DNA of 64,000 nucleotides from JAGLOK01 sp963676355 (lineage in GTDB: Bacteria > Bacillota > Clostridia > Christensenellales > UMGS416): positions 1,984,001 to 2,048,000 of the forward strand of contig OY781093.1 in assembly GCA_963676355.1 (NCBI GenBank), written 5' to 3'. Shown here piece after piece: positions 50,524-60,209 of the stretch (positions are counted from its first letter, which is position 1; every line of letters starts with the position of its first letter). The notes under the pieces were generated by a model that had not been told where the DNA came from, searched no databases, and was given only the letters and a program-made list of their open reading frames with translations. Position numbers and translations under genes: made by a program.

Positions 50524-52917
50524 ATGCTAGCACCAATGTCATGGATAAAAAGATTTACAAATATAGATGTTGACGCCAAGAATTTTACCGATAGCATGAT
50601 TATGACCGGCTCTGAGGTAGAAGGATACGAAGTACAAGGCGAAAATATAAACAAAGTTGTAGTGGGGAAAATTGAAAAGATTACACCTCATGAAAACGCT
50701 GATAAACTAGTGGTATGCCAATTGGACATCGGAGAAGATGAGCTTTTGCAGGTAGTAACAGGCGCAGACAATGTATTTGAAGGTGCTTATGTTCCGGTGT
50801 CTCTGGTTGGAGCTGAGCTTCCGAATGGATTAAAGATTAAAAAAGGCAAGCTTCGTGGCGTTGCATCAAATGGCATGCTTTGCTCAGGCGGAGAGCTTTT
50901 GATTGATGATGGAGTGGTTGAAGGCGCTGAATATGATGGAATCCTTATCTTAAAGGGAGATCAGACGCCTGGAATGCCTATACAGGATGCAATTGAATAT
51001 AACGACACAATAATTGATTTTAAGACGTATGCCAATCGTCCGGACATGCTGTCTGTTATAGGGCTTTCAAGAGAGGCCTCTGCGACTTTTGACACACCAT
51101 TTAATGAGCCAGATTATTCATACAGCGAAGATGAAAAGGATTCAAAAGATTTTGTGTCAGTTGAAATAAAAGACACGGATCTTTGCCCAAGATACATTGG
51201 CAAAATTGTTTATGATATAAAAATTGAGCCATCACCGCGTTGGATGCAAAAGCTATTGACTGCAGCTGGAGTGCGCCCCATAAATAACATTGTTGATATC
51301 ACAAACTTTGTAATGCTTGAAATGGGACAGCCTATGCATGCTTTCGATTTTAAGTATGTGAAAGATGCAAACATCATTGTTCGCCGCGCAAAAGAAGGCG
51401 AAGAGATTACGACCCTTGACGGAAAAGAATATAAATTAACTACAGATAATCTCTGTATATGTGACAGCGAAAAACCAGTAGCATTAGCCGGAATAATGGG
51501 CGGCGAAAACTCAATGGTTTATCCTGATACTAACGTTATATTGTTTGAAAGTGCGAACTTTAATTCATATAATGTTCGCCGTACTTCAAGATCACTTGGT
51601 TTGCGCACTGAATCTTCATCGCGATATGAAAAGGGAATTGATCCTGCGGCATGCGAGCGTGGACTAAACCGTGCAATGCATTTGGTGGAACTTTTAGGCG
51701 CGGGCAAAATTGCAAAAGGTATGGTGGATGCGTGCCATGCAGACTTAGGCGAACGTGTGATAGAAGTGAGCCCTGCAAGAATAAATTCTTTGCTTGAGCA
51801 AAATATTGCGCCGCAAGAGATGGCGGACATTCTTTCAAAGCTGTTCATCAAGGCTGAAGTTAAAGGGGATAAATTGGTTTGCACTATTCCAACATATAGG
51901 CCTGATTTATCAAACGATGCTGATATCGCAGAAGAAGTTATGCGCATATATGGATATGACAAAATTCCTTCTACACTGCCTAAAAACATGACAGGAGGCG
52001 GCGGACGCAGCGATTATCAGAAAAAATACAAAACTATTCGCGACATGATGGTTGCCATGGGAATGTTTCAGGCAATGAGCTATTCATTCATGAGTCCAAG
52101 TGATTTTACAAAGCTCGGCTTTGACCAAGATGACAGTTGCAAGAACTCCATAGTATTAAGCAACCCTCTTGGTGAAGACTATTCTGTTATGCGCAAAACG
52201 CTTATGCCAAGCTTGCTTACAAGTGTTGCTAACAATAAAAACCATAACATATCAGATGTGAAATTATTTGAGATGAGCAGGACATTCATGCCACAAGGCG
52301 ATGAAAACAGCTTGCCTCAAGAAATGAATGTGCTGGCGGCAGCTTTAAATGCTGAGGGCGAAGATTTTTATACGCTCAAAGGCAGACTTGAGGAGCTTTT
52401 TGAAAAGTTTAATATAGCAAAAGCAAGCTATACTATAGCAAACCTTCCGTATCTTCATCCAGGACGTTGTGCGTTTATAATGGCAGGGGATAAGCATTTA
52501 GGTTATATTGGTGAGATTCATCCTGATACTTCAGAAGCCTATGGTATATCAGGCAGAACAACAGTCTGTGAGATTGACATTGATGTTTTGATAGAAGCAG
52601 GAAATGATGAAAAGAAAGTAAATGATATACCAAAATATCCTGCAGTACAGCGAGATTTAGCTGTTGTGATGAGTAAAACGCAGCAGGCAGGTCCTGTTAT
52701 TGGTGAAATCAAAAATGTGGGTGGAATGCTTCTTGAAAGCTGCGACATATTTGACATATACGAAGGTGCGCAAATTGGCGAAAATAAAAAGTCGGTTGCT
52801 TTTTCACTGACATTTAGAGCTGAAAACAGAACTTTGACAGATGAGGATATAAACAAACTTTTTAATAAGATTGTGAAGGCCTTGGATAAAAAATTCGAAG
52901 CAAAATTAAGAGCATAA
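50524..52917 (+). CDS. pheT: Phenylalanyl-tRNA synthetase beta subunit
   Basis: An N-terminal tRNA-binding OB domain (VVGKIEKITPHENADKLVVC) leads into the B3/B4 editing region and B5 (EVSPARINSLL), then the catalytic-like core and the C-terminal ferredoxin-like anticodon-binding domain (PKYPAVQRDLAVVMSK). At 797 residues it is full length. It follows pheS by 3 bases with AGGAGG in the pheS end. Confidence 0.97.
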   Translation: MLAPMSWIKRFTNIDVDAKNFTDSMIMTGSEVEGYEVQGENINKVVVGKIEKITPHENADKLVVCQLDIGEDELLQVVTGADNVFEGAYVPVSLVGAELPNGLKIKKGKLRGVASNGMLCSGGELLIDDGVVEGAEYDGILILKGDQTPGMPIQDAIEYNDTIIDFKTYANRPDMLSVIGLSREASATFDTPFNEPDYSYSEDEKDSKDFVSVEIKDTDLCPRYIGKIVYDIKIEPSPRWMQKLLTAAGVRPINNIVDITNFVMLEMGQPMHAFDFKYVKDANIIVRRAKEGEEITTLDGKEYKLTTDNLCICDSEKPVALAGIMGGENSMVYPDTNVILFESANFNSYNVRRTSRSLGLRTESSSRYEKGIDPAACERGLNRAMHLVELLGAGKIAKGMVDACHADLGERVIEVSPARINSLLEQNIAPQEMADILSKLFIKAEVKGDKLVCTIPTYRPDLSNDADIAEEVMRIYGYDKIPSTLPKNMTGGGGRSDYQKKYKTIRDMMVAMGMFQAMSYSFMSPSDFTKLGFDQDDSCKNSIVLSNPLGEDYSVMRKTLMPSLLTSVANNKNHNISDVKLFEMSRTFMPQGDENSLPQEMNVLAAALNAEGEDFYTLKGRLEELFEKFNIAKASYTIANLPYLHPGRCAFIMAGDKHLGYIGEIHPDTSEAYGISGRTTVCEIDIDVLIEAGNDEKKVNDIPKYPAVQRDLAVVMSKTQQAGPVIGEIKNVGGMLLESCDIFDIYEGAQIGENKKSVAFSLTFRAENRTLTDEDINKLFNKIVKALDKKFEAKLRA

Positions 52918-52930
52918 ATTTTATTAATTA

Positions 52931-52958
52931 AGAAGCTTTTTTCGGAGGGCTTCTTTTT
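52931..52958 (+). terminator. Intrinsic terminator of pheST
   Basis: AGAAGC (52931-52936) pairs with GCTTCT (52949-52954), then a T-run to 52958. Confidence 0.75.
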
Positions 52959-52978
52959 ATTACTCTATATGAGACTTC

Positions 52979-53007
52979 TTGTTATAATTATGGACTTGTA
53001 CTATAAT
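52979..53007 (+). promoter_or_regulatory. Promoter of miaB-mutS-mutL-miaA
   Basis: TTGTTA (52979-52984) and TATAAT (53002-53007) are 17 bases apart, 40 bases before miaB. Confidence 0.6.
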
Positions 53008-53046
53008 AAATGATACTAAAAATAAATTTGAGGTTTTTGATAGAAA

Positions 53047-54408
53047 TTGAATAAAACAATTGATAAGAACAAGATAAAATATAATTTAAAAGAAGCTTTA
53101 GGCAATAAAACTTTTTACATAAAAACATACGGATGCCAAATGAATGTAAACGATTCTTCCAGTGCTAAAAGCATGTTTTTAGAGCTAGGCATGAGAGAGG
53201 TTTTCGCAGAATGCGATGCTGATTTGATAATGATTTCTACATGCTGTGTTCGCGAAAAGGCAGAGCTTAAAGTATATTCATATATTGGCAATTTAAAGGC
53301 TTTAAAAAACATAAATCAAGAGATGATTATCATAATAAGCGGTTGCATGTCTGAACAAGAACAAGCAAAAGAAAACATTTTTTCGCGCTTTCCATTTGTT
53401 GATATAGTAGTCGGAACAAATATGATTGACAAACTTCCTTTATACATCAACAAACGTCTTGAAACACATAAACGCATAAACTATGAGCTTGAGCTTGCAG
53501 AAAGCTTTAAGCTGCCTTTAAGAAAAGCTGAGCGTGTGAGCGAATTTGTAACGATTATGACAGGCTGCAATAACTTTTGCTCATATTGTATCGTGCCCCA
53601 TGTAAGAGGGCGTGAACACAGCCGAGATGCAGATGAAATTATAAGCGAGATAAATGAATTTGTGCGCTATGGATGTGTTGAAATTACACTTCTTGGGCAA
53701 AACGTCAATTCATATGGGCTGGATGGCGAAGACTTAAACTTTGCTGGGCTTTTGAAACGTGTGGCTAGTGAGACAGAAGTGAAAAGAATACGCTTTATGA
53801 CATCACATCCAAAGGATTTAACAGATGAAGTTATAGAACTAATCTCAAAAGAAGAAAAACTGTGCAATCATATTCATCTTCCATTGCAGTCAGGAAGCGA
53901 CACTGTATTGCAGAAAATGAATAGAAAGTATACTTTTGAAAGATATATGCACATAGTGGACTATGCACGTTCACTGATGCCGGATGTAGAGTTTACAACG
54001 GATATAATAGTAGGCTTTCCAGGAGAAACGGAAAGTGATTTTGAAGATACCTTAAACGCTATTAAAAAAGTGAGATTTGCTTCTGCTTTTATGTTTAAAT
54101 ATTCAAAAAGAATCGGTACACCGGCAGCTGAGTATGAAAATCAAGTGGACAATAAAGTAAAAGCTGAACGCTTACAGCGGCTAATGAATGTGGCGGTTGA
54201 AATAAAAAAAGAGATATACACTTCGCATATAGGAACTGTTCAGGAAATACTTGTTGAAGGGCAGAGCGCGGATGGGAAAACCTTCTCCGGAAAGACTCGC
54301 TCTTTTATAACGGTGAACTACGAAGGACAAAAAGAAGATATCGGCAGGCTTATAAAAGTAAAGATAACAAAAGCCAAGACAAACACATTATATGCCGAGA
54401 AAATATAA
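53047..54408 (+). CDS. miaB: tRNA-2-methylthio-N6-isopentenyladenosine methylthiotransferase
   Basis: A radical SAM enzyme that adds methylthio to i6A37. The N-terminal Fe-S domain has TYGCQMNVNDS with cysteines further on (STCCVREKAE, SGCMSEQE). The radical SAM motif is CNNFCSYCIVP, and a TRAM domain ends the protein. The TTG at 53047 is the only plausible start because a stop codon lies two codons upstream; the nearest GAGG is 13 bases away, so initiation may be weak. It works downstream of MiaA, encoded in the same operon. Confidence 0.95.
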   Translation: MNKTIDKNKIKYNLKEALGNKTFYIKTYGCQMNVNDSSSAKSMFLELGMREVFAECDADLIMISTCCVREKAELKVYSYIGNLKALKNINQEMIIIISGCMSEQEQAKENIFSRFPFVDIVVGTNMIDKLPLYINKRLETHKRINYELELAESFKLPLRKAERVSEFVTIMTGCNNFCSYCIVPHVRGREHSRDADEIISEINEFVRYGCVEITLLGQNVNSYGLDGEDLNFAGLLKRVASETEVKRIRFMTSHPKDLTDEVIELISKEEKLCNHIHLPLQSGSDTVLQKMNRKYTFERYMHIVDYARSLMPDVEFTTDIIVGFPGETESDFEDTLNAIKKVRFASAFMFKYSKRIGTPAAEYENQVDNKVKAERLQRLMNVAVEIKKEIYTSHIGTVQEILVEGQSADGKTFSGKTRSFITVNYEGQKEDIGRLIKVKITKAKTNTLYAEKI

Positions 54409-54417
54409 GGAGATTTG

Positions 54418-57030
54418 ATGGCACTGTCACCAATGATGCAGCAATATATGGACCTTAAGGAGCAATATAAAGATTCTTTGCTCTTTTTCAGGTTAGGCGA
54501 TTTTTATGAAATGTTTTTTGAGGATGCATTGCTTGCTTCAAAAGAACTGGAGCTCACCCTTACAGGACGCGACTGCGGCCTTTCTGAGCGCGCACCCATG
54601 TGCGGCGTTCCTCATCATGCAGTGGATCAGTATATTGCACGCTTGCTTGAAAAAGGATATAAGGTTGCAATCTGTGAGCAGATAACAGAGCCCACAAAGG
54701 GAAAAAGCATAGTTGAGCGCGATGTGGTGAGAATCATTACACCGGGAACAATTATAGAAGAGAGCATGCTGGATGAAAAGGCTAATAACTATATCTGCGT
54801 AATGTATAAAACGGGAGACAATATCGGTCTTTCTTATTGTGATGTTTCAACTGGTGAGTTTTCTTGTGTAGTTATTAAAGATGGATTATATTCAAAAACA
54901 GTGGATGAAGTGGTTAGAATAAAACCGAGCGAAATGTTGGTTAATAGCGAAATGCTGATGTTTATGAATGAAAATCACGATTTGCTTAAAATAATCGATG
55001 TAAAGCCATACACTCTTGGCGAAGATTTATTCGAATATACATATTCAAAGCAGCAGCTAAAAGAAAAATTCGGCAATGATATAGATGAAAATGAGATGAT
55101 AGTGTGTTCATGTGGCGCACTTTTATCTTATCTTAAACAAACACAAAAAAATGCACTTGAACATATAAATACACTGCGTACAATAAGCCACGACAGTTAT
55201 GTGAAAATTGACGCTTCCACATCAAAAAACTTGGAATTGACGTCTACAATGCGCGGCGGTGCCAGAAAAGGCTCACTTTTATGGCTTTTAGATAAGACAG
55301 TAACTTCAATGGGTGCACGTAAACTTAAGAAATGGATGGATGAGCCTTTATATAACATTGATGGCATTCAAAAAAGACTGGATTCCGTTCAAGAGATAAA
55401 AGAAAACCCCATTCTTCATCAGCAGCTTGTAGATGATATGAAAAGCGTTTATGACATTGAGCGCATATCAACAAAAATATCATACGACACTATTTCTGCA
55501 AGGGATTGCGTTTCTCTTCGCCGTTCTCTTGGTGTTTTGCCTTATGTAATTGAAAAAGTAGGAGAGTTTAAAACTGAGCTAATCCAAGGCATACACAATG
55601 AGTTTGATGATATGCAAGATATTTATGACCTGCTTGAAAAATCTATATCTGACAACCCTCCCATAAACCTAAAAGATGGCGGAACAATTAGAGAAGGATA
55701 TTTTGATGAGCTTGATGAACTGCGTGATATTTCTAAAAACGCAAAATCACATATATCTAGAATTGAGATTGAGGAGCGCGAAAAAACAGGAATAAAAAAT
55801 CTTAAGATAAAGTTTAACAGAGTGTTTGGCTATTTTATTGAAGTGACTAAATCATACATCGATTCTGTGCCGTATAATTACGTGAGAAAGCAAACTCTTG
55901 CAAACTCCGAAAGATATATAACCGAAGAGCTAAACCAGCTTGAAGAGAAAATAACAGGCGCACAGGATAAGAGCGTAAAACTTGAAACACAGCTTTATGG
56001 CGAGATAAAATCGGCACTTAAAAACAATATTAAAAGACTTCAAAAAACTGCGGATTTATTGTCGCAACTTGATGTTTTGCAATCTTTTGCAAAGGTATCA
56101 ACTGAAAATAACTATACAAAGCCTGCGCTTAACAACGATGGGATTATAAACATTAAAGAAGGCAGACATCCTGTAGTTGAAAAATCACAGGAAGGCAAAA
56201 ACTTTGTGCCAAACAATACTTATCTTGATATGGATAGTGACAGGTTTTTGATAATAACCGGTGCAAATATGGCAGGTAAGAGCACATTTATCCGTCAAGT
56301 GGCTGTTATTACATTAATGGCGCACATAGGCTGTTTCGTTCCTGCTCACAGTGCAGACATCTGCTTGGTGGACAAGATTTTTTCAAGGGTTGGCGCATCT
56401 GATGATTTATTCCTTGGACAGTCCACATTTATGGTGGAAATGAGTGAACTTGCAAACATTCTTAAAAACGCGACATCACGTTCACTGATTATTTTGGATG
56501 AAATAGGGCGGGGAACAAGCACTTTTGACGGACTTTCAGTTGCATGGAGCGTAGTGGAATACATCTGTGACAAATCAAAACTTGGTGCAAAAGCACTTTT
56601 TGCAACGCATTATCATCAACTTTCAGAATTTGAAGGACAAGTTTCCGGCGTTAAAAACTACTGTGTGTCAGTTCGCGAGCAAGGCGAAGATATCATATTC
56701 TTGCGCAGAATTGTGCGCGGAGGCGCGGATAAAAGCTTCGGCATTCATGTTGCAAAACTTGCGGGAGTTCCAAAGGAAGTGTTGGATCGGGCCAACGTTA
56801 TACTTGAACGCTTGGAAGTAGCTGATATAAATAACGTTGCCGTAAATTCCTCAAAAGAAGCAGGCAGCATGCTAAACGGAGATGTTAAGCAACAACAAAC
56901 TCAGCTGGATTTAACATCAATGCTTCCATATTCTGATATTTTAAGCGAAATTAAAAACATGGATATGACAACAACTACGCCTATTGATGCTTTTTATATG
57001 CTGGATAGGTTGAAGGATAAAATGAAATGA
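54418..57030 (+). CDS. mutS: DNA mismatch repair protein MutS
   Basis: The N-terminal mismatch-binding domain has FFRLGDFYEMFFEDA (the Phe-x-Glu pair). The ATPase domain has Walker A GANMAGKST, DEIGRGTSTFDGLSVAW and ATHYHQLSEF. The start is ATG 54418 with AGGAG 5 bases upstream. The 870-residue length is normal. The end overlaps mutL by four bases (ATGA). Confidence 0.97.
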   Translation: MALSPMMQQYMDLKEQYKDSLLFFRLGDFYEMFFEDALLASKELELTLTGRDCGLSERAPMCGVPHHAVDQYIARLLEKGYKVAICEQITEPTKGKSIVERDVVRIITPGTIIEESMLDEKANNYICVMYKTGDNIGLSYCDVSTGEFSCVVIKDGLYSKTVDEVVRIKPSEMLVNSEMLMFMNENHDLLKIIDVKPYTLGEDLFEYTYSKQQLKEKFGNDIDENEMIVCSCGALLSYLKQTQKNALEHINTLRTISHDSYVKIDASTSKNLELTSTMRGGARKGSLLWLLDKTVTSMGARKLKKWMDEPLYNIDGIQKRLDSVQEIKENPILHQQLVDDMKSVYDIERISTKISYDTISARDCVSLRRSLGVLPYVIEKVGEFKTELIQGIHNEFDDMQDIYDLLEKSISDNPPINLKDGGTIREGYFDELDELRDISKNAKSHISRIEIEEREKTGIKNLKIKFNRVFGYFIEVTKSYIDSVPYNYVRKQTLANSERYITEELNQLEEKITGAQDKSVKLETQLYGEIKSALKNNIKRLQKTADLLSQLDVLQSFAKVSTENNYTKPALNNDGIINIKEGRHPVVEKSQEGKNFVPNNTYLDMDSDRFLIITGANMAGKSTFIRQVAVITLMAHIGCFVPAHSADICLVDKIFSRVGASDDLFLGQSTFMVEMSELANILKNATSRSLIILDEIGRGTSTFDGLSVAWSVVEYICDKSKLGAKALFATHYHQLSEFEGQVSGVKNYCVSVREQGEDIIFLRRIVRGGADKSFGIHVAKLAGVPKEVLDRANVILERLEVADINNVAVNSSKEAGSMLNGDVKQQQTQLDLTSMLPYSDILSEIKNMDMTTTTPIDAFYMLDRLKDKMK

Positions 57031-58880
57031 GCAATATAAAATTATTATCAAAATCGCTTTCACAAAAAATTGCGGCAGGTGAAGTCGTTGAGCGACCTGC
57101 ATCCGTTGTAAAAGAGCTTCTTGAAAACTCTATAGATGCAGGCAGCACTTTTATTACTGTTGAAATAGAACAGGGCGGTAAGGAATTAATCAGAATCAGC
57201 GACAATGGAAGCGGTATAAACGCTGATGAGGTAGAACTTGCATTTTTGCGCCATGCAACGAGCAAGATAGAAACTGAAAGTGATTTATATAATATATCGT
57301 GCATGGGATTTCGTGGTGAGGCACTATATACTATATCGGCTGTGTCAAAAACCACAATGCTCACCAAAACATCTGAGGCTGAAATCGGCAAAAAAGCTGT
57401 TGTTGAAGGTGGCGAGTTGTTGGAGATTACAGACACTGGATGCCCCAATGGAACAACCATTATTGTAAAAGACTTATTCTATAATACTCCTGCGCGTCTT
57501 AAATTTATGAAATCGAATTCTGCTGAAACTTCGCAGATATCATCAATTGTGCAAAAAATTATGCTTTCACACCCCGATATATCTATAAAACTCATATCAA
57601 ATGGTAATTTAATTTATCAAAGCAGTGGCGATGGCAGCATTAAAAATGCTGTATATTCAGTTCATGGCGCAAACATTGCATCAAGTGTAACGGAGTTTAG
57701 CAAAACCATTGATGACATCAAAGTTTATGGCGTACTTGGCGGTCGAGATACATTTAGAAGCTCGAGAATAAACCAGACACTATTTGTAAACAAGCGGTAT
57801 GTCAAAGATCCCGCAATTGCACAAATTATCGAGAGTGCATATGGCTCGGTTCTTATGAAGGGCAAGTTTCCTTTCTATGTGATATTTGTGGATGTAGACA
57901 CTGAAACTGTCGATGTGAATGTGCACCCGCAAAAATTGTTTGTTAAGTTTTCCAATCAAAAAGAAGTTAAATCAGCAGTTTATAATGCTGTAAAAGAATA
58001 TACAAAAAGCTTAGGGGCAAAACCTGAAATGTTCTTTGAAAATGAGCCTGAAATAAAAGAAGAACCTATAAGGAAAATGCGTAGCTATGAACGCACGCCA
58101 GAAGAACACAGCCCAGTATTTACCCAAGAAAAAAAGACCGCAGAGATAAAAACAGATCAAGAAGAATTTGTTCCAAAAACTTATGACTATAAAAAAGAGT
58201 TGGATACTTATAAAATCATAAAAGAACCTCAAGTATTAAGACAAAGTGATGTATCATATGTGGATGCTACAAACTTTGCCGAAGAGCAGACAAGCTATCT
58301 GGATGAAGAAGCGGATGCGAAAATCATAGGCTCGGTTTTTGATACGTATATTTTAGTCGAGCATGAAGACAACATGTATCTTATTGATCAGCATGCAGCC
58401 CACGAGCGTGTTATCTACGAACGGCTTTTTGAACAATTCATGCAGGATAAAGTTGTAAGTCAACATTTGCTTATACCACAGCAAGAAAGCATAACTTTTG
58501 AAGAAAGAAATATGCTTGAAGAGTATATAGAGTATTTTAAAAAACTAGGGTTTGACATTAAATTAAGCGAACATTTTGTAGAAATCAATTCTGTTCCTCA
58601 TGTCTTGGGACAACCCAGATTTTCTTCATTTTTCATGGAGCTTTTGGATTTGTTGAGCAGTGATGCTGACAAAGATGAGCTAAGTGTTGTAAAAAAAATC
58701 ATATCTATGTCATGTAAAAAGGCTGTAAAAGGCGGAAATCAGCTGTCAGAGAGCGAAATAAAGGCTCTTATAAAAGATATAAAGGATGAAGAGATACCGC
58801 TTACATGTCCGCACGGAAGACCTTTTGTTATGAAAATAACTAAAAAACAAATTGATAAAAAAGCGGGGCGTATAGTTTGA
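57027..58880 (+). CDS. mutL: DNA mismatch repair protein MutL (endonuclease type)
   Basis: The GHKL ATPase N-terminus shows IAAGEVVERPASVVKELLENS and MGFRGEAL. The C-terminal dimer domain carries the endonuclease motif DQHAAHERVIYERL and the zinc-site partners (MSCKKAVKGG, CPHGRPFVM), so this MutL can nick DNA, as expected without MutH. The linker (~340-420) is charged and poorly conserved. The stop overlaps the miaA TTG start. Confidence 0.96.
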   Translation: MSNIKLLSKSLSQKIAAGEVVERPASVVKELLENSIDAGSTFITVEIEQGGKELIRISDNGSGINADEVELAFLRHATSKIETESDLYNISCMGFRGEALYTISAVSKTTMLTKTSEAEIGKKAVVEGGELLEITDTGCPNGTTIIVKDLFYNTPARLKFMKSNSAETSQISSIVQKIMLSHPDISIKLISNGNLIYQSSGDGSIKNAVYSVHGANIASSVTEFSKTIDDIKVYGVLGGRDTFRSSRINQTLFVNKRYVKDPAIAQIIESAYGSVLMKGKFPFYVIFVDVDTETVDVNVHPQKLFVKFSNQKEVKSAVYNAVKEYTKSLGAKPEMFFENEPEIKEEPIRKMRSYERTPEEHSPVFTQEKKTAEIKTDQEEFVPKTYDYKKELDTYKIIKEPQVLRQSDVSYVDATNFAEEQTSYLDEEADAKIIGSVFDTYILVEHEDNMYLIDQHAAHERVIYERLFEQFMQDKVVSQHLLIPQQESITFEERNMLEEYIEYFKKLGFDIKLSEHFVEINSVPHVLGQPRFSSFFMELLDLLSSDADKDELSVVKKIISMSCKKAVKGGNQLSESEIKALIKDIKDEEIPLTCPHGRPFVMKITKKQIDKKAGRIV

Positions 58881-59794
58881 AAGAAGGATTGGTAATCGCC
58901 GCGGTAGGACCTACTGCAAGCGGAAAAACATCACTTTCTATAGAGCTTGCCAAAGAATTTAATGGCGAGATTATATGTTGCGATTCAATGCAAATATATA
59001 AACATATGAAAATTGGCACTGCAAGTCCCACAGACGAGGAGCTTGCACAAGTGCCGCACCATTTGTTTAGCTTTGTAGATCCAAAAATTGATTATAATGC
59101 TGCGATGTATCAAAAAGTTGCAAGAGAAAAAATAGATTATCTTCATTCACAAGGAAAAATCCCAATTCTTTGTGGCGGAACAGGTCTATATGTGAAGGGT
59201 GCTTTATATGATATGAATTTTTCTACAGCATCATCCGATGATGAGTATAGAGCGGAGCTTGAAAATCTGTATAAACAAAAGGGTGCTGACTATATATATG
59301 CTATGCTCAAAGAAAACGATCCTAAAAGTGCAGCTGTTATTCATAAAAATAATGTTAAAAGAGTGATACGTGCTCTTGAGATTTTTCACATTAGTGGAGT
59401 TGCAAAATGTGAGCAAAAACAAGAAGAAAAAAAGTATTATACAAACTCAAAAATTATAGCTTTAAGACATGACAGACAAAAGCTGTACCATAGAATAAAT
59501 AAACGTGTCGACATCATGCTAGAACAGGGGCTTCAAGAAGAAGTACGCAACCTTATTCAGATGGGCGTTGCTAAAACAAATAATGCGATGCAGGCAATAG
59601 GCTATAAAGAGTGGATTGATTTTTTTGAGGGCACTATAGATTTGGATAAATGCACAAATAATATTAAAAAGAACTCAAGGCACTATGCTAAAAGACAGCT
59701 AACCTGGTTTAACAGGATGGATATAGAATGGTTTGATTACGATGATGACATTTTACATAATTTAAATAAAATTATACAAATTATTAAAAATTAG
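58877..59794 (+). CDS. miaA: tRNA dimethylallyltransferase
   Basis: The enzyme adds the isopentenyl group to A37 that MiaB then methylthiolates. P-loop GPTASGKTS, CDSMQIYKHMKIGTASP and KNNVKRVIRALEI are visible. The start is probably TTG 58877 overlapping the mutL stop (TTGA); TTG 58889 is an alternative. The 305-residue length is normal. Confidence 0.95.
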   Translation: MKEGLVIAAVGPTASGKTSLSIELAKEFNGEIICCDSMQIYKHMKIGTASPTDEELAQVPHHLFSFVDPKIDYNAAMYQKVAREKIDYLHSQGKIPILCGGTGLYVKGALYDMNFSTASSDDEYRAELENLYKQKGADYIYAMLKENDPKSAAVIHKNNVKRVIRALEIFHISGVAKCEQKQEEKKYYTNSKIIALRHDRQKLYHRINKRVDIMLEQGLQEEVRNLIQMGVAKTNNAMQAIGYKEWIDFFEGTIDLDKCTNNIKKNSRHYAKRQLTWFNRMDIEWFDYDDDILHNLNKIIQIIKN

Positions 59795-59798
59795 TTCT

Positions 59799-59826
59799 TT
59801 GATTCGTAACTTATTTGTTATATAAT
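59799..59826 (+). promoter_or_regulatory. Promoter of hfq
   Basis: TTGATT (59799-59804) and TATAAT (59821-59826) are 16 bases apart, giving hfq a transcript independent of miaA. Confidence 0.6.
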
Positions 59827-59885
59827 AATATAAAAGAAAACATCTCATACAGTATACTCTAGTAGAGATAGAAGGAGTAAAAAGG

Positions 59886-60131
59886 ATGAACAATACATTT
59901 TATATTCAAGATGCTTTTTTGAATCAGCTTCGCAAAAGCCACATGTCAGTAACAATTCACCTTACCAATGGATACCAGCTAAGAGGGCAGATAAAAGGAT
60001 TTGATAATTTTGTAGTGGTATTTTTCTCAGATGGTAAACAAATGATGATTTACAAACATGCGATATCATCGGTTACACCTTCTGAACCTATTGAATATTA
60101 TACAGAATCTGATGAAAAACCGGCGGAATAA
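59886..60131 (+). CDS. hfq: RNA chaperone Hfq
   Basis: The 81-residue Sm-like protein has Sm1 (VTIHLTNGYQLRGQIKGFDNF) and Sm2 (MMIYKHAISSVTP, with the YKHA RNA-contact motif) complete. The short acidic tail is typical of Gram-positive Hfq. It lies after miaA, as in most bacteria. GAAGGAG supports the start. Confidence 0.97.
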   Translation: MNNTFYIQDAFLNQLRKSHMSVTIHLTNGYQLRGQIKGFDNFVVVFFSDGKQMMIYKHAISSVTPSEPIEYYTESDEKPAE

Positions 60132-60168
60132 ACTAAGAGCATAATTTACAATTTAGAAAGTATAAAAC

Positions 60169-60198
60169 AAGGGCTTTATTTAAAAAGCCCTTTTGTTT
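60169..60198 (+). terminator. Intrinsic terminator of hfq
   Basis: AAGGGCTTT (60169-60177) pairs with AAAGCCCTT (60184-60192) and is followed by a T-rich stretch. Confidence 0.8.
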
Positions 60199-60209
60199 AT
60201 AATAATCAT